Counted from the stretch's first letter, positions 1-8,305 are shown. The stretch is 41,618 nucleotides of DNA from Clostridium sp. Cult3 (GCF_021655115.1 NZ_PPXY01000044.1:1-41618), one strand, 5' to 3'. Notes: generated by a model from the letters alone, not told the origin. Program-made: numbers and translations.

Positions 1-24
1 TCTAGTTATTTCTTTTTGAGTCAT
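1..24 (-). CDS. 5' end of an unidentified gene running off the left edge
   Basis: Only the first eight codons are in the window; they read MTQKEITR. They are preceded by a good Shine-Dalgarno sequence (GAGAGGAG on the minus strand, plus-strand positions 33-41) eight bases from the ATG at 24, so this looks like a real start. The gene diverges from the T-box and symporter unit to its right. Too little is visible to name a family. A 10-base direct repeat lies just upstream. Confidence 0.55.
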
Positions 25-45
25 ATTAAATATCTCCTCTCTCAT

Positions 46-82
46 ATATGACATTTTATCAGAATGAATTTAATATGACATT
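46..82. repeat. Pair of 10-bp direct repeats upstream of the left-edge gene
   Basis: ATATGACATT occurs at 46-55 and again at 73-82, 27 bases apart, in the short promoter region of the minus-strand gene at the edge. The spacing is about 2.6 helical turns. It could be an operator or chance in AT-rich DNA. Confidence 0.3.
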
Positions 83-117
83 ATCATAGAATAATAATAC
101 TTTTTTGTTAAATACTA

Positions 118-146
118 TTGACAAATTATTATCTTAGTAGTAATAT
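118..146 (+). promoter_or_regulatory. Sigma-A promoter of the T-box/symporter transcript
   Basis: TTGACA at 118-123 and TAATAT at 141-146 are separated by exactly 17 bases. The -35 is a perfect match to consensus. Transcription would start near 153, about 40 bases ahead of the T-box Stem I. Confidence 0.8.
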
Positions 147-189
147 ATATGAAATGCTTATTAACTTAATACTTTAAGGCAATGAGGGA

Positions 190-464
190 GATAAAAATAC
201 ATAAATTCTATCTACAGAGAGCTAATAATTGGTGAGATTTAGCGTTAGAAATGTATATAATGATCACTCCTTAGCTTCCGATTTGAAAGTATGTTTAGTA
301 AATGAGGAGGGTTTCCACCCATATATGGATAGGGTTCAAGTAATTATGTATTTACTTCGACCTGATTAAAGGCGATTTTTTAATCGTAAAATAGGGTGGT
401 ACCACGAAAAACTTTCGTCCCTATGAATATCTATAGGTGTTCATAGAGACGAAAGTTTTTTTTA
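190..464 (+). ncRNA. T-box riboswitch controlling the SNF symporter
   Basis: The leader has the diagnostic T-box sequence AGGGTGGTACCACG at 393-406, followed by a terminator stem (410-426 paired with 441-456) and a run of T. Stem I carries the conserved CAGAGAGC kink-turn motif near 215 and closes with acata (199-203) pairing with tatgt (290-294). Aligning Stem I with the second T-box of this window puts TTT at 282-284 in the specifier position, which would mean Phe; that reading is uncertain, and TTG (Leu) in the overlapping register cannot be excluded. Uncharged tRNA should switch on the symporter downstream. Confidence 0.9.
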
Positions 465-553
465 TTAATTACATCAGAGGGGGTGAGAACGCAAGTTTAA
501 TAACCAGATATATCAAAATATTCTGCATATCATCATGAAAGGAGATCTGTTTT

Positions 554-1900
554 ATGAAAAGAGAAAATTTCAGTTCAAAATTTGGAGTAATAGCTGCTGC
601 TGCTGGTTCAGCTATTGGGTTAGGTAACATTTGGAAGTTTCCTTATATTGTTGGTCAAAATGGAGGGGCTGCATTTATTTTAGTTTATTTAATATGTATT
701 ATTCTAGTTGGTACCGTTGTTATGGTTTCAGAATTATCTTTAGGCAGAAGAGCACAACGAAATCCTTCTGGAGCATTTAAAGCCATAAGTCCTTCAGGAA
801 AATGGCATTATACAGGGGTTCTTGCTATAGCTACCTCCTTTATAATATTATCCTTCTATTCTATGATAGCTGGATGGGTATTTTCATATTTCTTTAGTTC
901 CATAACGGGAAAATTAATGGCTGTACCTCCAGAAAATTTAACCTTATACTTTGAGAATCTTGCAGGCAATACACCTGTAGTACTATTTTTTAATATTTTA
1001 GTCATATGTATAACTGCTTTTGTAGTAATATCTGGTATTCAAGATGGAATAGAAAAATACAGCAAAATATTGATGCCTATATTGTTTTTTACATTGGTCA
1101 TATTAATTTTTAGATCTGTAACCCTAGATGGTGCAAAAGAAGGATTAGATTTCCTTTTTAAGCCGGATTTTTCTCAATTGACTACGGAATCTATATTGGA
1201 AGCTTTAGGCCACTCTTTTTATTCTTTAAGCTTAGGTATGGGGATAATTCTCACCTATGGCAGTTATATAAAAAAGGAAGAAAATTTAGTCAATTTATCA
1301 TTAAAAATAATAGCAGCAGATACAATAGTTGCCCTTATGGCTGGAATGGTTATATTTCCTGCTGTATTTGCCTATGGCTTTGAACCAGGAGCTGGTCCTT
1401 CCCTTATATTTATTACATTACCAGCTGTTTTTCAAGAAATGCCCCTTGGTTCATTTTTTGAAACATTGTTCTTCTTACTCATAGGTATTGCAGCCATAAC
1501 CTCAACTATTTCTTTATTAGAGGTTTCTGTAGCCTCCTTAACAGAGGAGTTAAATCTAAATAGGAAAAAGGCTACCCTGTTGATCTCTATAGGACTATTC
1601 ATACTATCAGTACCTAGTACATTGTCCTTTGGGGCTTGGAGCAGCGTAAAAGTATTTGGTCTAAATTTATTTGATCTATTTGATTATATAGCATCCTATA
1701 TATTCTTACCTGTAGGAGGTATACTCACCTGTATCTTTGTCGGATGGGTATGGGGTAGTAAGAATGCCTTTAAGGAAATATCTAGCGATGGCATGTATTC
1801 CTTTGGTGGATATAGGCTATATAATATTCTAATTAAATATATAGCCCCAATTGCCATATTTATAATACTACTATATTCAACTAATATTATTAGTTTCTAA
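554..1900 (+). CDS. Sodium-dependent amino-acid symporter, SNF (NSS) family
   Basis: A membrane protein of the neurotransmitter:sodium symporter family, which couples Na+ entry to amino-acid uptake; bacterial members such as LeuT, MhsT and TnaT carry hydrophobic or aromatic amino acids. The first helix has the family hallmark GSAIGLGNIWKFPY (residues 18-31), followed by GQNGGAAF (35-42). A second hallmark, SFYSLSLGMG, matches the unwound sixth helix that holds substrate and Na+. I count 11-12 hydrophobic segments in 448 residues, a normal length for the short bacterial branch. The start is set by AAGGAGATCTGTTTT before the ATG. It lies alone behind a T-box, so its expression should follow tRNA charging. 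That strongly suggests an amino acid as substrate, probably aromatic or large hydrophobic, but the exact substrate is inferred. Confidence 0.92.
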   Translation: MKRENFSSKFGVIAAAAGSAIGLGNIWKFPYIVGQNGGAAFILVYLICIILVGTVVMVSELSLGRRAQRNPSGAFKAISPSGKWHYTGVLAIATSFIILSFYSMIAGWVFSYFFSSITGKLMAVPPENLTLYFENLAGNTPVVLFFNILVICITAFVVISGIQDGIEKYSKILMPILFFTLVILIFRSVTLDGAKEGLDFLFKPDFSQLTTESILEALGHSFYSLSLGMGIILTYGSYIKKEENLVNLSLKIIAADTIVALMAGMVIFPAVFAYGFEPGAGPSLIFITLPAVFQEMPLGSFFETLFFLLIGIAAITSTISLLEVSVASLTEELNLNRKKATLLISIGLFILSVPSTLSFGAWSSVKVFGLNLFDLFDYIASYIFLPVGGILTCIFVGWVWGSKNAFKEISSDGMYSFGGYRLYNILIKYIAPIAIFIILLYSTNIISF

Positions 1901-1908
1901 AAATAAAA

Positions 1909-1939
1909 AGCATCTACTTATATATCCCTAGTAGATGCT
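1909..1939. terminator. Bidirectional terminator between the symporter and trpB
   Basis: AGCATCTAC (1909-1917) pairs with GTAGATGCT (1931-1939), flanked by A-rich sequence on the left and TATCTATTTTT on the right. It lies between two convergent genes and can serve both. Confidence 0.75.
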
Positions 1940-1953
1940 ATCTATTTTTCTCT

Positions 1954-3126
1954 TCAGAAGCTTTTTCCCATATCTATTATCTGGTTAATATCCTTATCTC
2001 CCCTTCCTGACAAATTTATTATGATAATTTTATCTTTGGGCAAAGTAGATGCTAATTTCATACCATAAGCTACTCCATGGGCACTTTCCAAAGCAGGTAT
2101 TATTCCCTCTAATTTAGATAGTTTGTAAAAGGCATCTAAAGCCTCCTCGTCGCTAATAGACACATACTCTGCCCTTCCTATATCCTTATAATAACTATGC
2201 TCTGGTCCTATGCCAGGATAATCTAATCCTGCAGCTATGGAATGGATATTAGTTTTCATATCGTCTAATATATAGCATTTGAATCCATGAATTAACCCAG
2301 GTTTTCCTTTGGAAATAGAAGCAGCATGGCAATCTGAATGGATCCCCTTTCCTGCTGGTTCAACTCCTATAAAATTTACTTCTTCATCATCAGCAAAAGG
2401 ATGAAATAAACCTATAGCGTTGCTCCCTCCCCCTACACATGCAATTAGGTAATCTGGAAGCCTATCTTCCGCTTCTAACATCTGCATTCTAGCTTCTTTG
2501 CCTATTATACTTTGAAACTCCCTTACCATAAGTGGATAAGGATGAGGTCCAACAGCAGAGCCTAATAGATAAAACGTATCCTGAGCATTTGATATAAAGT
2601 CCTCCAATGCCTTATCAACAGCATCTTTCAATGTGGCATTACCTTCTTTTACTGGGACTACATTAGCTCCTAATAATTCCATTCTAAATACATTATGCTC
2701 TTGTCTTTTTACATCTACAGCCCCCATGTATACAGTACAGTCCATCCCAAACAATGCACATACCGTGGCAGTAGCTACTCCATGTTGTCCTGCTCCAGTT
2801 TCTGCTATTATCCTGTTTTTACCCATCCTTCTAGCTAATAACGCTTGTCCTAATGCGTTGTTTATTTTGTGGGCTCCAGTATGATTAATATCCTCGCGTT
2901 TTAAATATATTTTGGCGCCACCAACATATTTAGTCAATCCTTGGGCATAGTATAATGGACTTTCCCTACCTACATAGTCTTTATAATAATAGTTTAGCTC
3001 CTGTTGGAAATCCTCATCATCAATATACTGATAGAAGTTCTCTTCTAACTCTTTTAACACTTCCTTTAGATTTTCTGGTACATAAGCACCACCATATTCT
3101 CCAAAATAACCATTAAACTTTTTCAT
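1954..3126 (-). CDS. trpB: Tryptophan synthase beta subunit (TrpB1 type)
   Basis: Condenses indole with L-serine to give L-tryptophan, using pyridoxal phosphate, in the cytoplasm. The 390 residues match the TrpB1 class. The PLP lysine is K87 in HTGAHKINN, the catalytic glutamate is E109 in AETGAGQHG, and the phosphate loop is GGGSNAIG at 232-239. The COMM-domain region and the [10 protein letters not shown] loop are present, so the enzyme looks intact. The start follows AGGAGGG by eight bases. No trpA or other trp gene lies beside it: the gene upstream is unrelated and downstream is a terminator. It could pair with a distant TrpA or salvage free indole by itself. A T-box leader with a probable Trp specifier controls it. 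Confidence 0.97.
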   Translation of the reverse strand: MKKFNGYFGEYGGAYVPENLKEVLKELEENFYQYIDDEDFQQELNYYYKDYVGRESPLYYAQGLTKYVGGAKIYLKREDINHTGAHKINNALGQALLARRMGKNRIIAETGAGQHGVATATVCALFGMDCTVYMGAVDVKRQEHNVFRMELLGANVVPVKEGNATLKDAVDKALEDFISNAQDTFYLLGSAVGPHPYPLMVREFQSIIGKEARMQMLEAEDRLPDYLIACVGGGSNAIGLFHPFADDEEVNFIGVEPAGKGIHSDCHAASISKGKPGLIHGFKCYILDDMKTNIHSIAAGLDYPGIGPEHSYYKDIGRAEYVSISDEEALDAFYKLSKLEGIIPALESAHGVAYGMKLASTLPKDKIIIINLSGRGDKDINQIIDMGKSF

Positions 3127-3160
3127 ATTCTTTTCCCTCCTATAATTTTATATAATAAAA

Positions 3161-3440
3161 ATACCTTCACCCTAAAATTTTAGGGCGAAGGTATAATTCA
3201 CGGTACCACCTAAATTATGCACAAAAGCATCACTCTTAATGGGACACTAACATGTCCTGTCCATAGATAACGGTTGGCTTCCGGCTAGTGATACTCATCA
3301 CAGGATTTTCCCACTGCTTCTATAGGGTCCATTCGTTAATATCTATATCGCTAGGCTCTCACCGGCCCTAGCTCTCTGTAGATAATCGATTTTAACTACT
3401 ACTCCCTAGCATAGAATTTAAATCCAATATAATTATTTAA
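3161..3440 (-). ncRNA. T-box riboswitch controlling trpB, probably tRNA-Trp
   Basis: On the minus strand the leader shows the CAGAGAGC Stem I motif (about 3378-3371), the T-box sequence AGGTGGTACCGTG (about 3212-3200) and a long terminator stem (3194-3178 with 3177-3161) followed by TTTTTATTA. Stem I can close with GATT (3387-3384) on AATC (3307-3304). The loop opposite the conserved ATCTAC contains TGG at 3313-3311, the Trp codon, which agrees with the gene it controls. The specifier was placed by eye without folding. Confidence 0.92.
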
Positions 3441-3445
3441 ACTCA

Positions 3446-3474
3446 ATTATATATTAATACTATCCTATTTGCAA
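3446..3474 (-). promoter_or_regulatory. Sigma-A promoter of the T-box/trpB transcript
   Basis: On the minus strand TTGCAA (3474-3469) and TATAAT (3451-3446) are 17 bases apart. The -35 begins immediately after the stop codon of the gene at 3478-4020, so trpB has its own promoter. Confidence 0.8.
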
Positions 3475-3477
3475 GGA

Positions 3478-4020
3478 CTACTTGCTAACCAATTCTACTA
3501 ACTTTTCTTCTAAATAATCCTTCAAGTCCTTACCTGCTATGGTTACCTTTCCTTCTTCATATAGGTCTGGCATCACTCTAAAGAAGTTGACTACAAGTTT
3601 GTTTTCATCTATAACATATTCATCTAAATGACCAGGAACAAATATTACCTCTATCTGTTCGTATTCAAAAGCTTCATTTATACCATTTAACTTATCCATT
3701 AGATTGTTTAGGTTTAATGTCTTAAGGGGAGTAACCATCATATTGGTGAATTCTAAATCCTCTAACATCCACATATTGTTATTCCAATACTTTCTATCCT
3801 TTTTACTTTCACTATTTAGTACTTCCCTATTGGAAATAGCACTAAGAACTTTTCTTACGGATTCCTTGTCAAATCCTTCACCATATAGGTATTCCATTTC
3901 TGGAAAATCCCCTATGCTAAGTATATAAGACTCCCCTACCTTTTCTTTTTCGCTGGTAGCTTGCCAATAGTATAGCATTGCTTCTACTACGTCTAAATTG
4001 ATTTTAATTCTTTTTATCAT
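3478..4020 (-). CDS. Conserved-looking hypothetical protein, 180 aa
   Basis: I do not firmly recognise this protein. It is soluble, acidic, without signal peptide or membrane segment, and looks alpha/beta. The N-terminal part (MLYYWQATSEKEKVGESY) and the internal segment with NMWMLEDLEFTNMMVTPLKTLNL resemble a small uncharacterised family I associate weakly with Treponema and Clostridia (TDE2712-like); this is not secure. The start has a good GGAGTG ribosome binding site seven bases away. It stands alone between the trpB promoter and the first MATE gene. Codon use is like its neighbours, so it is probably a resident gene. Confidence 0.75.
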   Translation of the reverse strand: MIKRIKINLDVVEAMLYYWQATSEKEKVGESYILSIGDFPEMEYLYGEGFDKESVRKVLSAISNREVLNSESKKDRKYWNNNMWMLEDLEFTNMMVTPLKTLNLNNLMDKLNGINEAFEYEQIEVIFVPGHLDEYVIDENKLVVNFFRVMPDLYEEGKVTIAGKDLKDYLEEKLVELVSK

Positions 4021-4102
4021 ACTAACACTCCTCGTATATTTATATTGTTAATTCTTCTACTATTATACACCTAGTATAGTTTTATTTTCTACCTATTAAC
4101 AA

Positions 4103-4137
4103 AATAAATACCTATGAAAATATCATAGATATTTATT
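4103..4137. terminator. Possible weak terminator after the MATE gene
   Basis: AATAAATA (4103-4110) and CTATGA (4112-4117) pair with TCATAG (4123-4128) and TATTTATT (4130-4137), leaving a five-base loop. The stem is very AT-rich and no clean U-tract follows, so termination would be weak. Confidence 0.4.
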
Positions 4138-4143
4138 ATATAT

Positions 4144-5514
4144 CTATTGGTATTCTCCTCTTATGACCTTTGTCTTCCATTTACCTCTCCTATATACTGT
4201 ATATCCATAGACACATATTAAAAAATTGCTAAAACTCATGGAAAACCATATTCCTTCTGGTCCGATCCCCATTAAATGTTTAAATACTAATATCATAGGT
4301 ATTCTAATAAACCAAAGACGGCCTATTGCCATTGCCATAGAGTATTTTGTATGGCCTGAGCCTTGGAATAATCCTTGAAATATACTGAACATTCCCATGA
4401 AAGGCATGGATACAGAAATATATCTAAGATAAGTAATTCCTTGGTTTATTACTTCCATATCATCCTTTGATCGCATGAAAAAATCTATAATACTCTTATC
4501 TTTCCAAATCAAAAATCCTGTGCCAACTATGGAAATAGACAATACTATTATGGTAGATTTTTTAAAAGCTTCCATTACCCTATCAAACTGATTTGCACCT
4601 ATATTTTGACCAACTATAGAAGTTAAAGCTGCTCCAATACCCATGGGAGGTTGCATTACCAATGAAGTTACTCTATTAACCATTGCAAATGCTGCTAAAG
4701 TAGACGTACCATAAGAGGCAATAAAACTATTTAACACCGTAAAACCTAGGGCAGCGCCTGATTGACCTATAGTAGCCGGAAACCCTATTTCTACTATCTT
4801 TTTTAGCATTATCTTGTCAAATTTAAAGCCTTTAAACTCCAATTTGATCATGGGGGAGTGATTTTTAAGTATGTATATTCCTGCAAATACTAATAAGGCC
4901 TGAGATAAAACCGTTGCAATGGCAGCTCCTGCTACTCCCATATCTAGGGTAAATATGAAAATAGGATCTAGTATTACATTTACTATAGCGGAAATGGCAC
5001 TTAAAATAGTTGGAGCCAAGGTGTTTCCTTGGGCATTCATGATGGAGTTAAAGTTAAAAAACAAGAATACAAAGGGAAATCCTAAAAAGCTAATCCTCAA
5101 ATATATATTGCTATATTTAGCTAAATCTCCAGTACCACCCATCCATCCTACAATATATGGACTTAAAAAGTAGCCCAATAATGCAAAGATTATTGAAAAA
5201 ACCATGGATATAGCCATAAGCTGAGATGCGTATTTATTAGCCTCCTCATACTCCGACGCCCCTACTAATTGGGATAATATAGATGTTCCTGCAACGGAAA
5301 TACCTATTCCCAAAGAAATAAATAAAAAAATTACTGGCCATACAAAGGAAGTGGCGGCAAATTGAACAGAGCCTAGCTTACTAACCCACATGGCATCAGC
5401 AAGATTGTATAGAGTTTGAATGAAATTATTTAGCATAATAGGTAGTGACAATGTAATGATTACCTTGTACATGTTCCCATTTAAAATTAATTCTTTTCTA
5501 TCCTGTTTTTTCAT
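4144..5514 (-). CDS. MATE family multidrug/sodium antiporter (paralogue 1)
   Basis: A 456-residue membrane protein with about 12 transmembrane helices in two homologous halves, typical of MATE exporters that use Na+ or H+ gradients to expel cationic drugs or metabolites. The opening LILNGNMYKVIITLSLPIML and the segment NSIMNAQGNTLAPTILSA are standard for the NorM/DinF-like clostridial branch. I place the start at the ATG at 5514, seven bases from GGTGG; an in-frame ATG at 5520 sits directly on the ribosome binding site, and the paralogue at 8306-9679 aligns from the 5514 start. Substrate cannot be read from sequence. Confidence 0.93.
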   Translation of the reverse strand: MKKQDRKELILNGNMYKVIITLSLPIMLNNFIQTLYNLADAMWVSKLGSVQFAATSFVWPVIFLFISLGIGISVAGTSILSQLVGASEYEEANKYASQLMAISMVFSIIFALLGYFLSPYIVGWMGGTGDLAKYSNIYLRISFLGFPFVFLFFNFNSIMNAQGNTLAPTILSAISAIVNVILDPIFIFTLDMGVAGAAIATVLSQALLVFAGIYILKNHSPMIKLEFKGFKFDKIMLKKIVEIGFPATIGQSGAALGFTVLNSFIASYGTSTLAAFAMVNRVTSLVMQPPMGIGAALTSIVGQNIGANQFDRVMEAFKKSTIIVLSISIVGTGFLIWKDKSIIDFFMRSKDDMEVINQGITYLRYISVSMPFMGMFSIFQGLFQGSGHTKYSMAMAIGRLWFIRIPMILVFKHLMGIGPEGIWFSMSFSNFLICVYGYTVYRRGKWKTKVIRGEYQ

Positions 5515-5549
5515 GGACATCCCACCTTAATTATATATTAGTCTTGAAT

Positions 5550-5578
5550 ATTATATCATCAATAGATTAAATAATAAA
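5550..5578 (-). promoter_or_regulatory. Promoter of MATE paralogue 1
   Basis: Minus-strand TATAAT (5555-5550) lies 17 bases below a weak -35, TTTATT (5578-5573). The block ATTGATGATATAATAT around the -10 is the same as in front of the second MATE gene. Confidence 0.55.
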
Positions 5579-5620
5579 GTCCTTAGATACTCGAAATATT
5601 TTATTTTATAATTTTAATCA

Positions 5621-5660
5621 TAAAAAAGCTACATTTGGAATTCCAAATGTAGTTTTTTTA
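5621..5660 (-). terminator. Terminator of the nfeD-SPFH operon
   Basis: CTACATTTGGAA (5629-5640) is followed by its exact reverse complement (5641-5652), with an A-run on one side and a T-run on the other. On the minus strand this gives a 10-bp-plus hairpin with a U-tract, right after the SPFH stop codon. It could act in either direction. Confidence 0.8.
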
Positions 5661-5667
5661 TGATTAT

Positions 5668-6591
5668 CTAATCATCATCATCGGCAATTTCCTTTATGGA
5701 TGTGATTAATCCTGCCATGTTTTGTATCTCGCTAGGTATGATGATCTTAGTTGCCTTACCATCTGCTACTTTAGTAAAGGCCTCTAAGCTCTTCAAGGAT
5801 ACTACTTTGTCATCTACTTCTGCATTTTTAAGCATCCTAAGGCCTTCAGCTGTAGCTTCTTGTACCTTTAATATAGCCTGAGCTTGACCTTCTGCTTCCC
5901 TAATAGCTGCTTCCTTTTTGGCCTCTGCTCTCAATATGGCTGCTTCTTTTTCTGCTTCTGCATTTAATATAGATGCCTCCTTGTTTCCTTCCGCTATAAG
6001 AACTGCTGACGTTTTTTCACCTTCTGCCCTAAGGATCTTTTCACGTCTTTCCCTTTCTGCCTTCATCTGCTTTTCCATGGCATCTTGTATTTCTGCTGGA
6101 GGAATTATGTTCTTTAATTCTACCCTACTAATTCTAATTCCCCAAGGGTCTGTTGCTTCGTCTAATACAGATCTCAATTCCGTATTGATTACATCCCTTG
6201 ATGTTAAGGTTTCATCTAATTCCAAGTCACCTATTATATTCCTAAGAGTAGTGGCAGTTAAATTTTCTATGGCCATTAAGGGATTGTTTACTCCATAGGT
6301 GTACAGTTTAGGATCAGTAATACTAAAGTATACTACCGTGTCTATCTGCATAGTTACATTATCCTTAGTAATAACCGGCTGAGGCGGAAAATCTACTACC
6401 TGCTCTTTTAAACTTACCTGGCAGACTATCCTCTCAATGAAGGGTGTCTTAACATGTAAGCCTACATCCCAAGTAGTTTTATAAGCCCCTAGTCTCTCTA
6501 TGACAAAAGCTGTAGCCTGGGGTACCACCCTAATATTTACTACTATTCCTATAAGGATTATTACAAAGATTACTAAGAAGAACCAGAACAT
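5668..6591 (-). CDS. SPFH/band-7 membrane protein, QmcA/stomatin-like
   Basis: One N-terminal membrane helix (residues 1-20) is followed by the SPFH/PHB domain (about 20-190, with VVPQATAFVIERLGAY and KDNVTMQIDTVVYFSITDP). A long Ala/Glu-rich coiled coil with repeated AEAEKEAAI-type units runs from about 180 to 255. This is the usual build of paraslipins, which oligomerise in the membrane and organise microdomains or regulate proteases. Length (307) is typical. The gene overlaps nfeD by 19 bases; NfeD and SPFH proteins are a classic conserved pair, in which NfeD is thought to act with the SPFH oligomer. The start ATG at 6591 has GGGGG about ten bases ahead. Confidence 0.95.
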   Translation of the reverse strand: MFWFFLVIFVIILIGIVVNIRVVPQATAFVIERLGAYKTTWDVGLHVKTPFIERIVCQVSLKEQVVDFPPQPVITKDNVTMQIDTVVYFSITDPKLYTYGVNNPLMAIENLTATTLRNIIGDLELDETLTSRDVINTELRSVLDEATDPWGIRISRVELKNIIPPAEIQDAMEKQMKAERERREKILRAEGEKTSAVLIAEGNKEASILNAEAEKEAAILRAEAKKEAAIREAEGQAQAILKVQEATAEGLRMLKNAEVDDKVVSLKSLEAFTKVADGKATKIIIPSEIQNMAGLITSIKEIADDDD

Positions 6592-7025
6592 TGAACATTT
6601 CCCCCTTTCATTTTCTTAACTATAAGTTTAACACCTTCAATTTGAACAACCTCTACTAAAGTTCCACTTTTAATATCCCGATCATCCAAAGATTTAGCAG
6701 TCCAAATTTGGCCACTAACCTTTACCTGACCATAGGATAAAGGTGTTATATCCTTGACAACCTCCCCTGTTTTGCCAATAATACTATCTATATTGGTCCT
6801 TATCTTAGGGGTTTTTATATGTTTCATTAAAGCTGGCCTGAATACTAAGAAGGTTAAACCAGATGTAATTATAAATCCAATTATCTGAGTAGAAAACATC
6901 AATCCACTATATTCCAAAAGTATTGCTACTAATGCACCAACGGAAAACCATATACTTACAAGACTTACAGTGAACATTTCAATAATAAAAGTCGCTGCAA
7001 ATATTATCATCCAAACAATAAACAT
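6573..7025 (-). CDS. Short NfeD family protein (membrane, OB-fold)
   Basis: The short NfeD form without the ClpP-like protease domain. Two to three membrane helices fill residues 1-65, and a C-terminal OB-like beta domain (about 80-143; IGKTGEVVKDI, GQVKVSGQIWTAKS, VEVVQIEGVKLIVKK) follows. It is the expected partner of the SPFH protein encoded just downstream and overlapping it. The protein starts at ATG 7025, or at GTG 7028 directly before it; AGGGGGTG overlaps the start, so spacing does not decide. It closely follows a 57-codon gene with a better ribosome binding site, and may be translated by coupling to it. Confidence 0.9.
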   Translation of the reverse strand: MFIVWMIIFAATFIIEMFTVSLVSIWFSVGALVAILLEYSGLMFSTQIIGFIITSGLTFLVFRPALMKHIKTPKIRTNIDSIIGKTGEVVKDITPLSYGQVKVSGQIWTAKSLDDRDIKSGTLVEVVQIEGVKLIVKKMKGGNVQCSGSS

Positions 7026-7041
7026 CACCCCCTATTATCTT

Positions 7042-7215
7042 CTATTGTTCATCCCTTTCTTCATAGGTGATTATAGCCAAATATACATTCCCATGCTGAG
7101 TATACTCTATGTCGATTATCTCTAGTATATTTTCCTCATTTTCCAAGATCCACTCATTTACCTTGTCCTCAAGACTGGAACCATCATAATGATCCACCAT
7201 AGAAACATGTTTCAT
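7042..7215 (-). CDS. Small protein, 57 aa, Cse60/DUF2758-like
   Basis: A short gene with a strong ribosome binding site (AGGAGTG, five bases from the ATG at 7215) and a TAG stop at 7044-7042. The product is acidic and soluble: it begins MKHVSMVDHYDGSSLEDKVN and ends YLAIITYEERDEQ, with an NENILEIIDIEYTQ-like core. The arrangement of an N-terminal LE(D)KVNEWI helix, an IxxIDIEY strand and a final IITYE strand resembles the Cse60/DUF2758 family of small sporulation-associated proteins; this is a by-eye comparison. It lies between cvfB and nfeD on the same strand, 17 bases from nfeD, so it probably shares their transcript. Confidence 0.65.
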   Translation of the reverse strand: MKHVSMVDHYDGSSLEDKVNEWILENEENILEIIDIEYTQHGNVYLAIITYEERDEQ

Positions 7216-7279
7216 ACCATCACTCCTTTAAAAAATTCGTTATAACTAGTATATTTCTTAAAGGAGCAAAGTTTCCTAA

Positions 7280-8119
7280 TTATTTTAGTTTTATTCCGTT
7301 TTCAATAAACTCTATCTTTCTCTCTTTCAATAGCCTTCCTAAAGCTCTTTTAAAGGCAGCTTTGCTCATATTTAACTCTTTACGTATTGTTTTTGGACTA
7401 CTATCATCGTTTAAATATAGTACTCCGCCATTTTCTTCTGCCTTGTTTAGGATAGTCTCTGCATCTACTTCGATTTCTATATATAGTTTATCCCTTAAGC
7501 TAAGATCTAATTTTCCATCTTCTTTTACATTGATAACCCTTAGGTCTACTACTTCACCAGGGGTATATACACCTATTAGTTCCCTTTTGGGTATCAACCC
7601 TTCATACTTGTTGTCTACTGCCACAAAAGCACCAAACTCATCGTTTATGCTGTATATAGTACCTTTTACCCAATCATCTTCCTTATAAGGAGAATCACTT
7701 TCTAAAAAATCCTTTATTTTCATAGTTCCACATAGCCTATCGCTCTTATCTATATACAGTCCTATTAGATATTCTCTACCCTTCTCCAATTTCATAGTCT
7801 GCTCTTTAAAGGGTAAAAACAAATCCTTCTCTAGTCCCCAATCTAAAAAAGCACCTATTTTGGTTATATCTACTACTTTTAAAAGCCCTACATTTCCTAA
7901 TGTCACCTTTGGCTTTTTAGTAGTGGCAATCATTCTATCTTTAAAATCCCTATAGATGAATACCTCTATTTCATCCCCTACTTTAGTTCCCTTTGGCACT
8001 TCTTTTTTAGGTAGTAGTACATCTTTATCTTCTCTCCTACTATCTTTGGTATTTAAAAACACTCCTACTGAAGTACTTCTTTTTACTTCTAAAGTTTGCA
8101 TTTTGCCTAATTCTATCAT
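7280..8119 (-). CDS. cvfB: CvfB/YitL family S1-domain RNA-binding protein
   Basis: A 279-residue protein with S1-type OB domains and a C-terminal winged helix, the domain plan of CvfB (Staphylococcus) and YitL (Bacillus), which bind RNA and affect expression of virulence or metabolic genes. Visible parts are GDEIEVFIYRDFKDRMIATT (about 50-70), a central S1 unit around KIGAFLDWGLEKDLFLPFKEQ, a third with GTIYSINDEFGAFVAVDNKYEGLIP, and a winged helix with KTIRKELNMSKAAFKRALGRL. The start is taken at ATG 8119, five bases after AGAGGTG; an upstream in-frame ATG at 8164 lacks a ribosome binding site and would add an atypical tail. It is followed after 64 bases by the 57-aa gene and nfeD. Confidence 0.9.
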   Translation of the reverse strand: MIELGKMQTLEVKRSTSVGVFLNTKDSRREDKDVLLPKKEVPKGTKVGDEIEVFIYRDFKDRMIATTKKPKVTLGNVGLLKVVDITKIGAFLDWGLEKDLFLPFKEQTMKLEKGREYLIGLYIDKSDRLCGTMKIKDFLESDSPYKEDDWVKGTIYSINDEFGAFVAVDNKYEGLIPKRELIGVYTPGEVVDLRVINVKEDGKLDLSLRDKLYIEIEVDAETILNKAEENGGVLYLNDDSSPKTIRKELNMSKAAFKRALGRLLKERKIEFIENGIKLK

Positions 8120-8249
8120 AAATACACCTCTTCTTATAATTAACTCTATATAAAATTCTATCATATTTAGTATGCAAAAGCTTCCCCTATTTATGTAGAT
8201 ATAAAAAGTTTGAGAATTCAGTATAGTTTAATCATATATATTATATCTA

Positions 8250-8287
8250 ATAAAACCCCTATTTAATAAAGTATTAAAGAGGGGTTT
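8250..8287 (-). terminator. Terminator of MATE paralogue 2
   Basis: AAACCCCT (8253-8260) pairs with AGGGGTTT (8280-8287), with a second helix inside (8262-8268 with 8272-8278). On the minus strand TTTTATT follows, fitting an intrinsic terminator 20-50 bases after the MATE stop. Confidence 0.75.
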
Positions 8288-8305
8288 ATCATTTTGATTA
8301 GGTAT

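Noticed and set aside
3333-3345. GAATGGAC as the Trp specifier of the trpB T-box
   Set aside because: Its GGACCCT pairs with AGGGCC in the distal part of Stem I, so this TGG is in a helix and not in the specifier loop; the TGG at 3313-3311 is better placed.
5918-6298. 126-codon plus-strand frame opposite the SPFH gene
   Set aside because: Ala/Ser-rich translation produced by the coiled-coil codons on the other strand.
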